Below, in pieces: positions 34,830 to 44,116 of a DNA stretch of 64,000 nt; the stretch's first letter is position 1, and each line of letters starts with the position of its first letter. The DNA lies in contig NZ_JAFLNM010000002.1 in assembly GCF_017313275.1 (NCBI RefSeq), positions 606,455 to 670,454 on the forward strand, in the 5' to 3' direction. This stretch comes from Flagellimonas profundi. GTDB taxonomy: Bacteria; Bacteroidota; Bacteroidia; Flavobacteriales; Flavobacteriaceae. Under the pieces are notes generated by a model. The model searched no databases. It was not told the origin of the DNA and was given only the letters and a program-made list of their open reading frames with translations. A program made the translations under genes and the position numbers.

Positions 34830-35045
34830 AAATTAAGTTTCTGGGAAATAAAAATACAATGAATAAAATCTCCATGAATTAAGCAGGAAAAGGAGTCAAA
34901 AAAATTAAAGTTCAAATAAACAATGGGAACTCAACCGTATATAATATAACAAATCTTGAGCATAGCCCTCCCTATTGAAATGTATATGCCCAGTAAAGTT
35001 CCGCATGTAAACAAGTTGTGTTTCATTATAACCAACCAATAACCC
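34830..35045. other. Intergenic region between regulator and DUF6090 remnant
   Basis: Divergent leader region with no recognised motif. Confidence 0.4.
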
Positions 35046-35307
35046 ATGATAAAATTCTTCAGAAAAATTAGACAAAAGCTACTCTCTGAGGATAAATTCA
35101 TTAAATATCTGCTTTACGTAATTGGAGAAATTGTACTCGTGTTTATTGGTATTCTTATTGCGTTACAAATAATTAACTGGAATGAATGGAAAATACACTT
35201 CTGCAATTAGTATGTTCGATTCTCTCATTGACCAGTTTGATTTCTTGTTTCTAAGAGATATCAAAGTTGCTAAAGAACCCAGTGCATTATTCTTTGCTTA
35301 TTCATAG
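35046..35307 (+). pseudogene. Broken DUF6090 family membrane protein
   Basis: The frame 35046-35210 encodes 54 residues that match the conserved N terminus of DUF6090 proteins: MIKFFRKIRQKLLSE, then a hydrophobic helix (VIGEIVLVFIGILIALQI) and NWNEW. Intact members are about 230-270 residues. The frame stops at 35210; a second short frame (35212-35307, starting MFDSLIDQFDFLF) may be a remnant of the later part, which implies a large internal deletion. Some of the missing region could also simply be diverged. Likely non-functional debris at the edge of block 4. Confidence 0.7.
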
Positions 35308-35424
35308 TTCTATATTCAAATGCACAAAATCGAATTGATCACTTATATTTTTTAAGCTTTCACAACAAAATTTCCAAATAAATGTCCAAAGCTGCTAATT
35401 TCAATTAACATTAAATTTTAAGAC

Positions 35425-35841
35425 ATGTACAAGGAAATTTATTTGGTTGATGATGAGGAGCTCATCAATACCGTAAATGCAATACAGTTTAGAAAATTGG
35501 GGCTTGAAGACAAAGTCAAAAGCTTCACAAATCCGGAATGGGCCCTGGACAATCTTCGATTTCGAGAAGATTCCCCGGAAAGGATAATTGTTTTTTTAGA
35601 TATCAATATGCCTGAGATGAGCGGATTCGAATTTTTGGAATTCATGTATCTTGAAAAATTCCCACAAATTATAGATGTGGTGATAGTTACCTCATCCATT
35701 TCGGAGGATGATTTAGAAATGTCCAGGAAATTTAAAAAATATGTGCGCGGCTTTATTAAGAAGCCATTGAAAAAGGAAGATATACAAGCGTATCTTAAGG
35801 TTGATATGCCCCTTCCAGAAACTAGCGTTGCAGGCTTTTAG
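35425..35841 (+). CDS. Single-domain response regulator
   Basis: A 138-residue receiver with acidic residues Asp9-Asp10-Glu11, phosphoacceptor Asp59 (VFLDINMPEMSG), Thr89/Ser90 and Lys113 (FIKKPLKK). No output domain. It converges with the histidine kinase gene, stops 53 bases from that gene's stop, and is probably its partner. Confidence 0.9.
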   Translation: MYKEIYLVDDEELINTVNAIQFRKLGLEDKVKSFTNPEWALDNLRFREDSPERIIVFLDINMPEMSGFEFLEFMYLEKFPQIIDVVIVTSSISEDDLEMSRKFKKYVRGFIKKPLKKEDIQAYLKVDMPLPETSVAGF

Positions 35842-35894
35842 GAAATAGTAATTCTCGCGGTAATCCAATATGAATAGGGATTCAAACGTCCGTT

Positions 35895-37400
35895 TTAAGC
35901 CTTTGAATCAAGAGCATGTTCCTGAAGTTCAGATTTAAAACGTAAAATAAAGTTTGTGCCCTCATTTATTTGACTTTCACAGATTATTTCACCTCCTAGC
36001 ATTTCCACAAAATCTTTAATGATCAACAAACCAAAACCTGTGCCTTTTTCACCAAATGTACCTCTTGTTGATTGTGGCTTATCGCTATGTGTTGTTAGAT
36101 TAAACCGGGAAGAATCCATACCCACTCCAAAGTCTTTTACCCCCATTTCAATATGTCCGGAATCTTGTTGTGACCACAACAGTATTTTTTGACCCTTATT
36201 GCTAAACTTTATTGCGTTCGAAATTAGATTTCGTAAAATGACTTTTAGGATATTTTCATCTGTAACAATTTCAGAACATGAAATATCCAATTCAATATCA
36301 ATATCCTTGTCCTCTACCATTCTTTCAAATTCATTTTTAACGGTTGTAAAAACCTCCGATAAATCACATCTTTTTTTGTTGGGTTTTATCCCTTCAAGTT
36401 GACTGTAGGACCATTGGAGTAATTCATTCACCATGTCGATTTTATCGGAAATTTCACCTTTGAGTTTTTCAAAGATTTGCTTCATTTCATCATCCTGTAT
36501 CTGTTCTTCTATCATGGCGATGATTACACTAATATTGTTAAGTGGGGACCTTACATCATGGGTAATTAGGGAGAATAGTTTATTCTTAAGCTTATTTGTC
36601 CTTTCCAGCTCTTCATTTTGTATTTCAAGTGAGTTATTTGCGATTTGCAGGTTTTTGGTTTGTCGGTCTACCTCGGATGTAAGCTTTTGGTTTGCATCTA
36701 ACTGAATTTTCATGTTCTCATCCTCAAGCGATTTAAACTTATAGCCGAGCAAAAGTGAGAAAAGAATAAGCTGAAGGGTGACTAAAATTGAAGAAGTCAG
36801 TATTATTGGATCTGCATTGAAACTGAATTGTCTTTTCAAAAACCATGCGCTTATATACAATAGTGCTGCCAATAATATTGGGGCATAAGAATATAGGTAG
36901 TACTTATTGAATTTTTGAGCGCTGAAAAGCCAAAATCCCGAAAAGATATTCAGAAGTATAGAAGCCATCGAGGTAATTGCCGCAAGTATGACAATTGCAT
37001 CATTGAACCAGACTATTCCTGTAAAAAGGGTATTGGCCAGGTGCAGTACTGGAAGACTTACCACGATGATTATGAAAGACTTGTAGATTTTCGATAATTT
37101 GTGATATTCCTTCCTTGTGATATTCAGATAGTTCTTTGTGAACATCAACAGCCCAAAAGTAGTGAGCATCGCAGTGGTCAAGGAGGCTTTATCCGCAAAT
37201 TTTGCAATGGCGTCGTCAAATGAATTATTGATGAAAAAAGAAAGGCTCCAATGTAAGGTAAGCCCTAAAATCAGTATAAAATAATAAAGTAAAATTTTAT
37301 GTCTCAATATTAGGTAAGACAGCAGGTGGTAAACCGCGAAAACCCCAAAAATAGCTGCAAATACAACTGTTGTAAAAAGTCTGAAATCCAGATTATCCAT
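35895..37400 (-). CDS. Membrane histidine kinase with 7TM sensor
   Basis: A 501-residue kinase. Residues 1-220 hold seven or so membrane helices resembling the 7TMR-DISM membrane module but without its usual extracellular domain. A coiled coil (about 223-275) leads into HisKA with His281 (LITHDVRSPLNN), followed by an HATPase_c domain with N box (RNLISNAIKFSN), G1 (DFGVGMD) and G2 (GTGFGLLI). All catalytic motifs are intact. Signal unknown; the receiver protein encoded convergently is the likely phosphorylation target. Confidence 0.9.
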   Translation of the reverse strand: MDNLDFRLFTTVVFAAIFGVFAVYHLLSYLILRHKILLYYFILILGLTLHWSLSFFINNSFDDAIAKFADKASLTTAMLTTFGLLMFTKNYLNITRKEYHKLSKIYKSFIIIVVSLPVLHLANTLFTGIVWFNDAIVILAAITSMASILLNIFSGFWLFSAQKFNKYYLYSYAPILLAALLYISAWFLKRQFSFNADPIILTSSILVTLQLILFSLLLGYKFKSLEDENMKIQLDANQKLTSEVDRQTKNLQIANNSLEIQNEELERTNKLKNKLFSLITHDVRSPLNNISVIIAMIEEQIQDDEMKQIFEKLKGEISDKIDMVNELLQWSYSQLEGIKPNKKRCDLSEVFTTVKNEFERMVEDKDIDIELDISCSEIVTDENILKVILRNLISNAIKFSNKGQKILLWSQQDSGHIEMGVKDFGVGMDSSRFNLTTHSDKPQSTRGTFGEKGTGFGLLIIKDFVEMLGGEIICESQINEGTNFILRFKSELQEHALDSKA

Positions 37401-37506
37401 AATTTATTGCACAAAAATCAACGTGTGAATATAATCTTATAATAAATTATTATGTGCATAATTAAAACTTTTGTAACATGATTTAAATCTATTATTTAAA
37501 CCCAAT
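37401..37506. other. Upstream region of the histidine kinase
   Basis: AT-rich leader of the kinase gene; no motif identified. The rest of the 400-base gap is repeat copy E and about 155 bases (37646-37801) of featureless leader for the small acidic protein. Confidence 0.4.
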
Positions 37507-37645
37507 TTATTTATTTTTGAAATGCCGAAAGGCAAATCCATCACAAAAGTTCACAAATCGCCAACATTTTGAAATTAAAAAGTGAAAACCCCAATTAAAC
37601 TGGGAATCAGGGAAAAAATAGTTCGGTTCTTGCCAGTGCTACTTT
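37507..37645 (+). repeat. Mosaic intergenic repeat, copy E (module L plus decayed R)
   Basis: Module L (37507-37600; TTTGAAATGCCGAAAG, AAAAGTTCACAAATCG) is followed by AGTTCGGTTCTTGCCAGTGCTACTTTT, a mutated form of the tRNA-Arg T-arm and acceptor strand. It is the most diverged copy and closes the repeat-divided region. Confidence 0.75.
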
Positions 37646-37801
37646 TACTATAGTGCCTCACACTTTTTTAATGCCATCTTCAAGTTAACATCATTTTTGG
37701 TCGATAAAATCGCCTCAATTTTGACAACGCAAATTTTTTTTTATAATTTTTCCATACAATCACATTTGTTCTAACTTAGAGCAAGAAGTAATCACCATAT
37801 C

Positions 37802-38128
37802 ATGAACAACCTCAAACGCGTAATTGTAGACTATAAAAAACTGACCTCCGAGGTACTCAAGCTTTTGGTGGACAAGTATCCTGATGGATATGGGGACGAT
37901 GATGTCATCAACTTCAAAAATATTAAAGGCGAATATATCGAGGCCGTAGAGGTTTCTACCGAGGACACCAAATACCTCGTGAAAATCAGTTCCAAATTAG
38001 AGCGGACCATGGCCGATTTCGATGAGGATGATGACGATGATGATTTCGACTCCGAAGATTACGATAAGATTCCCGAGGATGACGAAAACTTCTCGGATTC
38101 CGAAGAAGAAGATGAGGACGACGAATAA
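37802..38128 (+). CDS. Small acidic protein of unknown function
   Basis: A 108-residue protein with a folded-looking N-terminal half (VIVDYKKLTSEVLKLLVDKYPDGYG) and a C-terminal third made almost entirely of Asp, Glu and Ser. Related flavobacterial proteins are often annotated as DNA primase, which nothing in the sequence supports. The acidic tail suggests a protein- or nucleic-acid-mimicking partner. Start ATG at 37802 is the only one available. Confidence 0.75.
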   Translation: MNNLKRVIVDYKKLTSEVLKLLVDKYPDGYGDDDVINFKNIKGEYIEAVEVSTEDTKYLVKISSKLERTMADFDEDDDDDDFDSEDYDKIPEDDENFSDSEEEDEDDE

Positions 38129-38132
38129 ATCC

Positions 38133-39074
38133 CTATCCCTTTAAGTTTTTAAGCATCTCTAGGGTTGTTTGGTCCAAATCAAACCTTGGTTCCCAGCCCC
38201 ACTCTTTTCTTGCGGCCGAATCGTCTATACTACTAGGCCAAGAATCTGCGATTTCTTGTCTAAAATCCGGGGCATAGCTTATTTTAAATTCGGGAATGTG
38301 CTTGGCAATACTATCTGCCATTTGTTTTGGGGTAAAGTTCATACCCGCTAAATTGTAAGAAGACCTGACTTTGATTTTTTCTGCTGGTGAATCCATTAGG
38401 CTTACGGTAGCTCTAATGGCATCGTCCATATACATCATGGGAAGCTCTGTATCGCTGTCCAGAAAACATTCATAGGATCCTTTTTTTAAAGCTTCGTGGT
38501 AAATTTCCACAGCATAATCGGTGGTTCCCCCGCCAGGCATGGTCTTCCAGCTGATCAGCCCGGGATATCGAACGCTTCTAACATCAACGCCATATTTTTT
38601 GTAATAGTACTCGCACCACCTTTCTCCCGACTGTTTACTTATGCCATAAACCGTACTGGGCTCCATAATAGTACTTTGAGGCGTATTTTGTTTAGGGGTG
38701 TTAGGACCAAAAACAGCTATGCTGGAAGGCCAGAACACCTTGGATATTTTTTTCTCCTTCGCCAAGTTGAGGACATTGAACAGGGAATTCATGTTAAGGT
38801 TCCATGCGCGCATGGGAAATTTTTCCGCAGTAGCACTCAGCATGGCTGCCATTAAATAAACCTCATCAATTTCGTAGTGCATCACCACATCTTCAATTGC
38901 AGCGTAGTTGGTAGCGTCCAAAAGCTCAAAAGGTCCCGATTGCATCAGAGCTTCTCCTCCCTCGCGAATATCACTTGCAATTACATTTTCGTCCCCGTAT
39001 TTGCTTCTTAGTTCAAAAGTGAGTTCGGTTCCAATTTGCCCACATGCGCCGATGATCAAAATAGGTTTGTGCAT
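38133..39074 (-). CDS. tdh: SDR-type L-threonine 3-dehydrogenase
   Basis: A 313-residue extended short-chain dehydrogenase. The NAD-binding motif GACGQIG is at residues 9-15, the catalytic Ser lies in WPSSIAVFG and the Tyr-Lys pair in YGISK. The sequence has the TDH pattern (SSTIMEPSTVYGISKQSGERWCEYY; RYPGLISWKTMPGGGTTDYAV) seen in the UDP-galactose-epimerase-like threonine dehydrogenases of Flavobacteria. It oxidises threonine to 2-amino-3-ketobutyrate, normally followed by KBL, which is not in the window. Confidence 0.9.
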   Translation of the reverse strand: MHKPILIIGACGQIGTELTFELRSKYGDENVIASDIREGGEALMQSGPFELLDATNYAAIEDVVMHYEIDEVYLMAAMLSATAEKFPMRAWNLNMNSLFNVLNLAKEKKISKVFWPSSIAVFGPNTPKQNTPQSTIMEPSTVYGISKQSGERWCEYYYKKYGVDVRSVRYPGLISWKTMPGGGTTDYAVEIYHEALKKGSYECFLDSDTELPMMYMDDAIRATVSLMDSPAEKIKVRSSYNLAGMNFTPKQMADSIAKHIPEFKISYAPDFRQEIADSWPSSIDDSAARKEWGWEPRFDLDQTTLEMLKNLKG

Positions 39075-39138
39075 TAAAATCGAAGTTAATTTAGTTTAAT
39101 GGCAAAGATACCCTTTATTAAAATTTGTACATTCGCCT

Positions 39139-39636
39139 ATGCAAAAATTGTTAGGCATACTTGTCTTGTTCTTGGTTTTTGGCGCTTGCAAAAAAACCGA
39201 GAAAACTGCAGCCGTGGTTGAAAATTCGGATTTGGAATTCAATTATCAGAAAATGCCCGATAAAATTGGAATAAACCCGGAAGCAACGGCCATTGTGGAA
39301 AAATGGGAAGAGTTCAAAGCACTGAATACGAGCATTGATGTACTCTACAAAGCCACTAATAACGAAGATTTAGCCTTAGCCATTGATGACCTTATAGAAA
39401 AGGAAAAGAATATGGCCGATGGAGAGTACCCTGAACTTTTTGACACCTTTCAAGTAAAAAGCAGGCAAAGGGTGCTTCGTACTTTTTTGTACAAGGTAAA
39501 AGCAAGTATATTGGAAAATCAACCCACCACGGAGCCAACGATAGCTGTATTGGAAGCATACAATAATATCCGCCGACAGCTAAATGTACTCGTAAATAGC
39601 CAGTTGGATAAAAAACTGATTCTAGATGAAGCATAA
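39139..39636 (+). CDS. Putative lipoprotein of unknown function
   Basis: A 165-residue protein with lipobox VFGAC (Cys17). The mature part is alpha-helical and charged. No known domain recognised. It overlaps the next gene by 11 bases, so the two are coexpressed. Confidence 0.8.
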   Translation: MQKLLGILVLFLVFGACKKTEKTAAVVENSDLEFNYQKMPDKIGINPEATAIVEKWEEFKALNTSIDVLYKATNNEDLALAIDDLIEKEKNMADGEYPELFDTFQVKSRQRVLRTFLYKVKASILENQPTTEPTIAVLEAYNNIRRQLNVLVNSQLDKKLILDEA

Positions 39637-40126
39637 AATTATTTTGTTGACCTTGTTCATGGCTTCCATAACATTTTATGGTCAGAATTCAGAAAAGCAA
39701 AAGATAAATGAGGTATTGGATAGTTGGCACTTGGCAGCTGCCAATGCCGATTTTGATACCTATTTTGATAAAATGACCGATGACGGTGTGTTTTTGGGAA
39801 CTGATGCTATGGAGAATTGGCAAAATGAAGAATTCCGAACTTTTTCCAAACCCTATTTTGATAGGGGTAAGGCATGGAGCTTTACTTCGGTTCAACGAAA
39901 CATTTATTTGAATGAATCAAAAACCTTTGCTTGGTTTGATGAGCTTCTGGACACCCAAATGAAGATCTGTCGTGGCTCGGGAGTACTCAAAAAAGTAAAT
40001 GGGCAATGGAAAATTGCCCATTACGTGCTGTCTATAGCCGTTCCAAACGAAAATGTGGCGGAACTTATCCAAATCAAGGAAGAAAAGGATAATGAACTCC
40101 TGCAGGAACTAAAAAAGAAGCAGTAA
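39626..40126 (+). CDS. SnoaL/NTF2-like exported protein
   Basis: A 166-residue protein with a signal peptide (ends TFYGQ) and a SnoaL-like cone fold: helix with INEVLDSWHLAAANADFDTYFDKM, then DDGVFLGTDAMENW, and the beta strands SVQRNIYLNES and GQWKIAHYVLS. Members of this type are secreted or periplasmic with no proven activity. The C-terminal 20 residues are a Lys/Glu-rich helix. Confidence 0.85.
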   Translation: MKHKIILLTLFMASITFYGQNSEKQKINEVLDSWHLAAANADFDTYFDKMTDDGVFLGTDAMENWQNEEFRTFSKPYFDRGKAWSFTSVQRNIYLNESKTFAWFDELLDTQMKICRGSGVLKKVNGQWKIAHYVLSIAVPNENVAELIQIKEEKDNELLQELKKKQ

Positions 40127-40131
40127 CTAAC

Positions 40132-40833
40132 TTAGTTTTCAGCTCCCTCGGTAGACCCTTTTTTTCTGGATTCCAGCGCCTGCTTGCTCAAGCTCGCCAA
40201 GTTAAAGTTTGGCGCAATTTTAAGGGCTTCGTCAATAGAAACAATGGCGCCATCAATATTTTCTTTGTCCTGATTAAAATCAGCCAACCCTTTTAAATGG
40301 TAGAAAGCAGCTTTTAAAGGCACCTCGTAAGGTTGCTGTCTCTCGTAAAAAGCATATTTCATATCATCGGTGGAGTTGGCAATACCATAATCGATATTGG
40401 CAACGGCTCCGGCCATATCACCTGTTTGAATTTTTAAGTCGGCCATTTCATAGGCTAAATAAGGCGATGGGTTTCTGGAATTCAATTCCTCGAAATGCTC
40501 CAATGCCCTTTTAGGCTGGTTCAAAGCCTTTAGGGAAAAAGCCTTTACTTGAACCGCAAGGTCAGAGTCATCAGCATTCTTCTCTATCCCTATCGTGTTA
40601 AGTGCTTGCATGTGCCTGCCATTGTTCATGTATACAAAGGCCAACGTATCCCTTCGCTCTTTGGATGGAGCAATAACGTTCAGGTGCGTCAGAGCACTTA
40701 TTACGCCATTTACATCGCCTTGTAAGCGCATTTCATTATAATAGGCTTTGTAATGTTTCAAAAGGGCATCGTTTGTTTGCGAAATACCACTAAAGCCCAC
40801 CAAAAGGAGCAATAAGAGTACAGTCTTTTTCAT
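40132..40833 (-). CDS. Exported TPR-like protein
   Basis: A 233-residue protein with a signal peptide (ends SGISQ). The rest is helical with repeat-like pairs (LNQPKRALEHFEELNSRNPSPYLAYEMADL; DGAVIVSIDEALKIAPNF at lower quality), typical of tetratricopeptide repeats. Probably a periplasmic scaffold; partner unknown. The gene converges with the SnoaL-like gene, leaving five bases between the stops. Confidence 0.78.
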   Translation of the reverse strand: MKKTVLLLLLLVGFSGISQTNDALLKHYKAYYNEMRLQGDVNGVISALTHLNVIAPSKERRDTLAFVYMNNGRHMQALNTIGIEKNADDSDLAVQVKAFSLKALNQPKRALEHFEELNSRNPSPYLAYEMADLKIQTGDMAGAVANIDYGIANSTDDMKYAFYERQQPYEVPLKAAFYHLKGLADFNQDKENIDGAIVSIDEALKIAPNFNLASLSKQALESRKKGSTEGAEN

Positions 40834-40915
40834 TGAAATTCAATTTAGTGCGCCAAATCTAACAAAATAATCCCAACCTAGCTGTTAAGAATTCAATAAG
40901 TGATTACAGGGATTT

Positions 40916-41725
40916 TTAGGAAACAATAGAGGTGTGGAACGTATGTCCTTTTTCCAAAAAGTTCTTGCCCAGCACCAATTTTCCCTTATTTTGGGACGAT
41001 TCGGTTTTGTAACGGGGAGCTGGCAGCCCTCTTTTCTGTGCTTCTTCAAAATAGTACACTTGCTTTTTGGGATGATGTGGATATACCCCGTTGAAAATTT
41101 CTCCCCAATAACCTTCCTTCAAAATGGTGGTGATCATATGGATACAATCGTGAAGATGTATCAGGTTGATGGGATTGTTTCCTCCGTGTAGGTTTTCCTT
41201 GCCCGATAACATGGTCACTGGGTGGCGGTTTGGGCCGATTAAACCTCCAAACCTGATGATAGTAGTTTTAAAACTTTCATCATCCCGAAACATTTTTTCG
41301 CATTCCACCAGTTGCTTGCCCGATTCTGTTACGGGTTTTGTGGGGGACTCTTCGGAAACTTCACCTTCTGCCTCCCCGTAAACAGCAGTACTGCTCACAA
41401 ATATGATTTTGGAAACTTTGTTCTTTTTGATTTCTGTATGCAGATACTTCATCTTTTCCACAAAGTTTTCGCTGTTCTTACCACGAAGTTTGGGCGGCAC
41501 ATTAATGATCAAGGTTTCGATATGGGACAAAAAACCTTCAATATTTCCTTGGATTCCCTTTTCTGATAAATTTACTTTGAATGCATTGATCCCCTCGTTT
41601 TCTAGAATCCCTAATTTATTGGAAGATGTGGTGGTACCATAAACGGTGTGCCCATCTTCTATCAATTTTTTGGCCAAGGGCAATCCCAGCCATCCACAGC
41701 CTAAAACGCCAACGTTTTTACTCAA
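40916..41725 (-). CDS. NAD(P)-dependent epimerase-like protein (YeeZ type)
   Basis: A 269-residue Rossmann protein with GCGWLG at residues 9-14 and FVSSTAVYG in the middle, the pattern of YeeZ-like atypical SDRs. The active-site Tyr of classical SDRs is in VYG, but the YxxxK motif is missing, so catalytic activity is uncertain. It overlaps the downstream end of the M28 peptidase gene by eight bases and follows it on the same strand. Confidence 0.85.
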   Translation of the reverse strand: MSKNVGVLGCGWLGLPLAKKLIEDGHTVYGTTTSSNKLGILENEGINAFKVNLSEKGIQGNIEGFLSHIETLIINVPPKLRGKNSENFVEKMKYLHTEIKKNKVSKIIFVSSTAVYGEAEGEVSEESPTKPVTESGKQLVECEKMFRDDESFKTTIIRFGGLIGPNRHPVTMLSGKENLHGGNNPINLIHLHDCIHMITTILKEGYWGEIFNGVYPHHPKKQVYYFEEAQKRGLPAPRYKTESSQNKGKLVLGKNFLEKGHTFHTSIVS

Positions 41726-43994
41726 ATCTCAAAGTTTTTATGGTCAATATAGCATCATTTAGTACAAAAGGCATCGGAATACTGCTTTTTGGTCGCTCTG
41801 GAATGCTGAATTCCGGATGTGTCAAAAGATCATTGGAAGCTTCATACAAAGTAAGCTCCAAAACGGAATCTTTCGGAAATTTCAGCTGTAGTTCCGTAAA
41901 ATCATTATTGGTAATGTAGTGCGTTACCAATTTGCTCCTTCGATTCTCCAGAAAGTAGGACGATAATTCAACACGATTTACCTTAGCCGACTTTAAATCA
42001 ATTGGATTTGTAAATACCTCCAGCCTATTTACATTCCTTTTTGGAGTGATGCAAAGCTCAATCATTCTATCGTCACCTATAATAGTATCGATAACAGTGT
42101 CAATGTAGGGCAATTGAATTTCTTTTTTAGGTGCATCCGCTACGTAACTCAGATTTGTACGGTACTTGCTGGATACGGTCTGCCCGTTAGCTTCTCTTTT
42201 GTTGTTTTTGAAGAATTGACCGTTCCATCCGATCAATACATTGTCATAGGTGGCCCATAAAGTTGAATCATTATCCGCATCGTATACATACATCAAGCTG
42301 CTTGGTTTTGGCCTTACCTCAGAGAAATCCGATTGGATGTGGCTTGTGATACCAAATGCGAAGAAGAGGAGCAAAAATAGGTATGCCAATCTCCCCTTAC
42401 TTTTTAGCTGTCCAAAAAATGGAAGGGCCAAGAAAAACAATAAAGTGGTAAAGAGCGTTGCTCCCACCATCATTTTTAAGCCAAGCCCCACGGGAAACAT
42501 TTTAATGAAAGGCGAATAGATCAGTACGGCAGGCAAAGCCAAGAACACCATTAAAAAGGAATTGGGTTTTTCTTGGTTGATGGTTACCAACAGACCTGCC
42601 AATAGGCCGAACAAAGGAACTATAAAAAAGCTAGCCCCTTTTAAGTACTGAGCCACCAGCCCGCAGATGATCAACCAAATAAAAATGGGTGCCACCAATA
42701 AATTGGGCGTACTTGTTTTTCGAAATTTATGATAGGTGTAAAAACAAATAAACAAGGAGAACAATACATACACGGTAATGTAAGTGTACCCATTATAGGT
42801 AAACCCCTGTAAGATATCTTTAAAGTCGGGATACCACCAAGTAATTATGGACCAACAAAAATAACCTGCAAGTCCGTTAACAATAAGGGTCACAAGTACA
42901 GGTACAAACCCTTTAAAAATACCCTTTGTATTAAGCACCTCTTTCTTAAATCCTGTAAAGAGCAACAGTACAAACGTTAGAACAGCAAAACTGAACATGG
43001 GCCAAATCCATTCAAAAGGGTAGGAGATAAGTTTAAAAAACGACATGTTAAAATATACATGGTCGTTCAAGCTTTTTAAGTCACTCAGATCAGCATCACT
43101 AAAATAAGTAAGCAGTGGCATTAAATAGCTGCCTTGGTGTGCCAAGGTGTTTCTGTCCAATCTTTCGTAAGTGTCCAATGCCGTATGATAATCATAATGA
43201 TCATCTATAAAAGCAAAATTGAAACCTTCAATATCGGCATCCTCCCTAAAAACTGTGAGGTCGGTATCATTCGGAAGCATTTTATATATGCTGTATGCGA
43301 GCGAATTGGCCACCGGATATTTTGGATTGGCCCTTGTGAATTCCTTGATCAATTTACCATTACCGCGGTTGGTTTCAATAAGCATATAGCTCGGGCCTCC
43401 ACTACCTCGGGCTTCAAAATTTAGGGCAAGTCCAACATCTTTTGCCCACGGATGGCCGTTTACAAAAAGGTCTGCTCCGTTAAGGCCCAGTTCCTCAGCA
43501 TCTGAAATAAGAATAATGATATCATTCTTTGGAGTTTTGTTCTCACTTAAAAAGGCACGGATTCCTTCCAAAATGGTGGCAACACCACTTCCTGCATCGC
43601 TGGCTCCGTAAGAAGAATGCGGATTGCTATCGTAATGCGAAAGCAAAAGAAGGGCTTTTCCATCCTCACTTGCACTTCCCTTAATTCTGGCCAAAATATT
43701 GGTTACTTTGCTTAGGTTTGCCCAATCACCGGCAGTATACCCTTCTTGTGTGATGGTTTCCAACCCCATTTTTTTGAGCTCTGAGATTATATAAGCTCTA
43801 GCCCGTTCATGTCCAGGAAAACCAACGGCATGAGGTTCTTTGGACAACTGTTTTACATGCTCCAGAGCCCTGTCGGTAGAAAAGGAATTAATAGATACAT
43901 CTTCATTGGCGTTATAAGAAGGCATCAAGGATTTAAAACTCCAATACACTGCAAAAAATAGCAGGAGCAAGGCAAGGGTTCGGGAAAATTTCAT
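41718..43994 (-). CDS. Membrane-anchored M28 family metallopeptidase
   Basis: A 758-residue protein. An N-terminal anchor (residues 7-20) precedes an M28 aminopeptidase domain with His120-x-Asp122 (LLSHYDSN), Asp133 (GASDAGSG), Glu167-Glu168 (ISDAEELG) and a later His in the DHYDYHTALDT segment. From about residue 330 there are some eight to nine membrane helices and then a C-terminal beta-rich periplasmic domain (about 570-758). This resembles the eukaryotic Fxna/ERMP1-like layout. It should trim peptides on the outer face of the inner membrane. Confidence 0.9.
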   Translation of the reverse strand: MKFSRTLALLLLFFAVYWSFKSLMPSYNANEDVSINSFSTDRALEHVKQLSKEPHAVGFPGHERARAYIISELKKMGLETITQEGYTAGDWANLSKVTNILARIKGSASEDGKALLLLSHYDSNPHSSYGASDAGSGVATILEGIRAFLSENKTPKNDIIILISDAEELGLNGADLFVNGHPWAKDVGLALNFEARGSGGPSYMLIETNRGNGKLIKEFTRANPKYPVANSLAYSIYKMLPNDTDLTVFREDADIEGFNFAFIDDHYDYHTALDTYERLDRNTLAHQGSYLMPLLTYFSDADLSDLKSLNDHVYFNMSFFKLISYPFEWIWPMFSFAVLTFVLLLFTGFKKEVLNTKGIFKGFVPVLVTLIVNGLAGYFCWSIITWWYPDFKDILQGFTYNGYTYITVYVLFSLFICFYTYHKFRKTSTPNLLVAPIFIWLIICGLVAQYLKGASFFIVPLFGLLAGLLVTINQEKPNSFLMVFLALPAVLIYSPFIKMFPVGLGLKMMVGATLFTTLLFFLALPFFGQLKSKGRLAYLFLLLFFAFGITSHIQSDFSEVRPKPSSLMYVYDADNDSTLWATYDNVLIGWNGQFFKNNKREANGQTVSSKYRTNLSYVADAPKKEIQLPYIDTVIDTIIGDDRMIELCITPKRNVNRLEVFTNPIDLKSAKVNRVELSSYFLENRRSKLVTHYITNNDFTELQLKFPKDSVLELTLYEASNDLLTHPEFSIPERPKSSIPMPFVLNDAILTIKTLRFE

Positions 43995-44116
43995 TGTGTC
44001 GGCTTGTTGAATCTTAAAAGTATGAAATTATGAAAGGTTCTTATATTTTGATAGGTAAAATTAGGTTATTCGCTAAAAAAAGCTATATTTATTAATCAAC
44101 TTTAAAATCTAACCGT

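Noticed and set aside
8642..37645. CRISPR array formed by the dispersed repeats
   Set aside because: Copies are kilobases apart, long and modular, with genes in between; no short regularly spaced repeats and no cas genes.
8579..37645. Intact integrative element or prophage
   Set aside because: No integrase, transposase, relaxase or phage gene was found among the frames; only the att-like repeats suggest past mobility.
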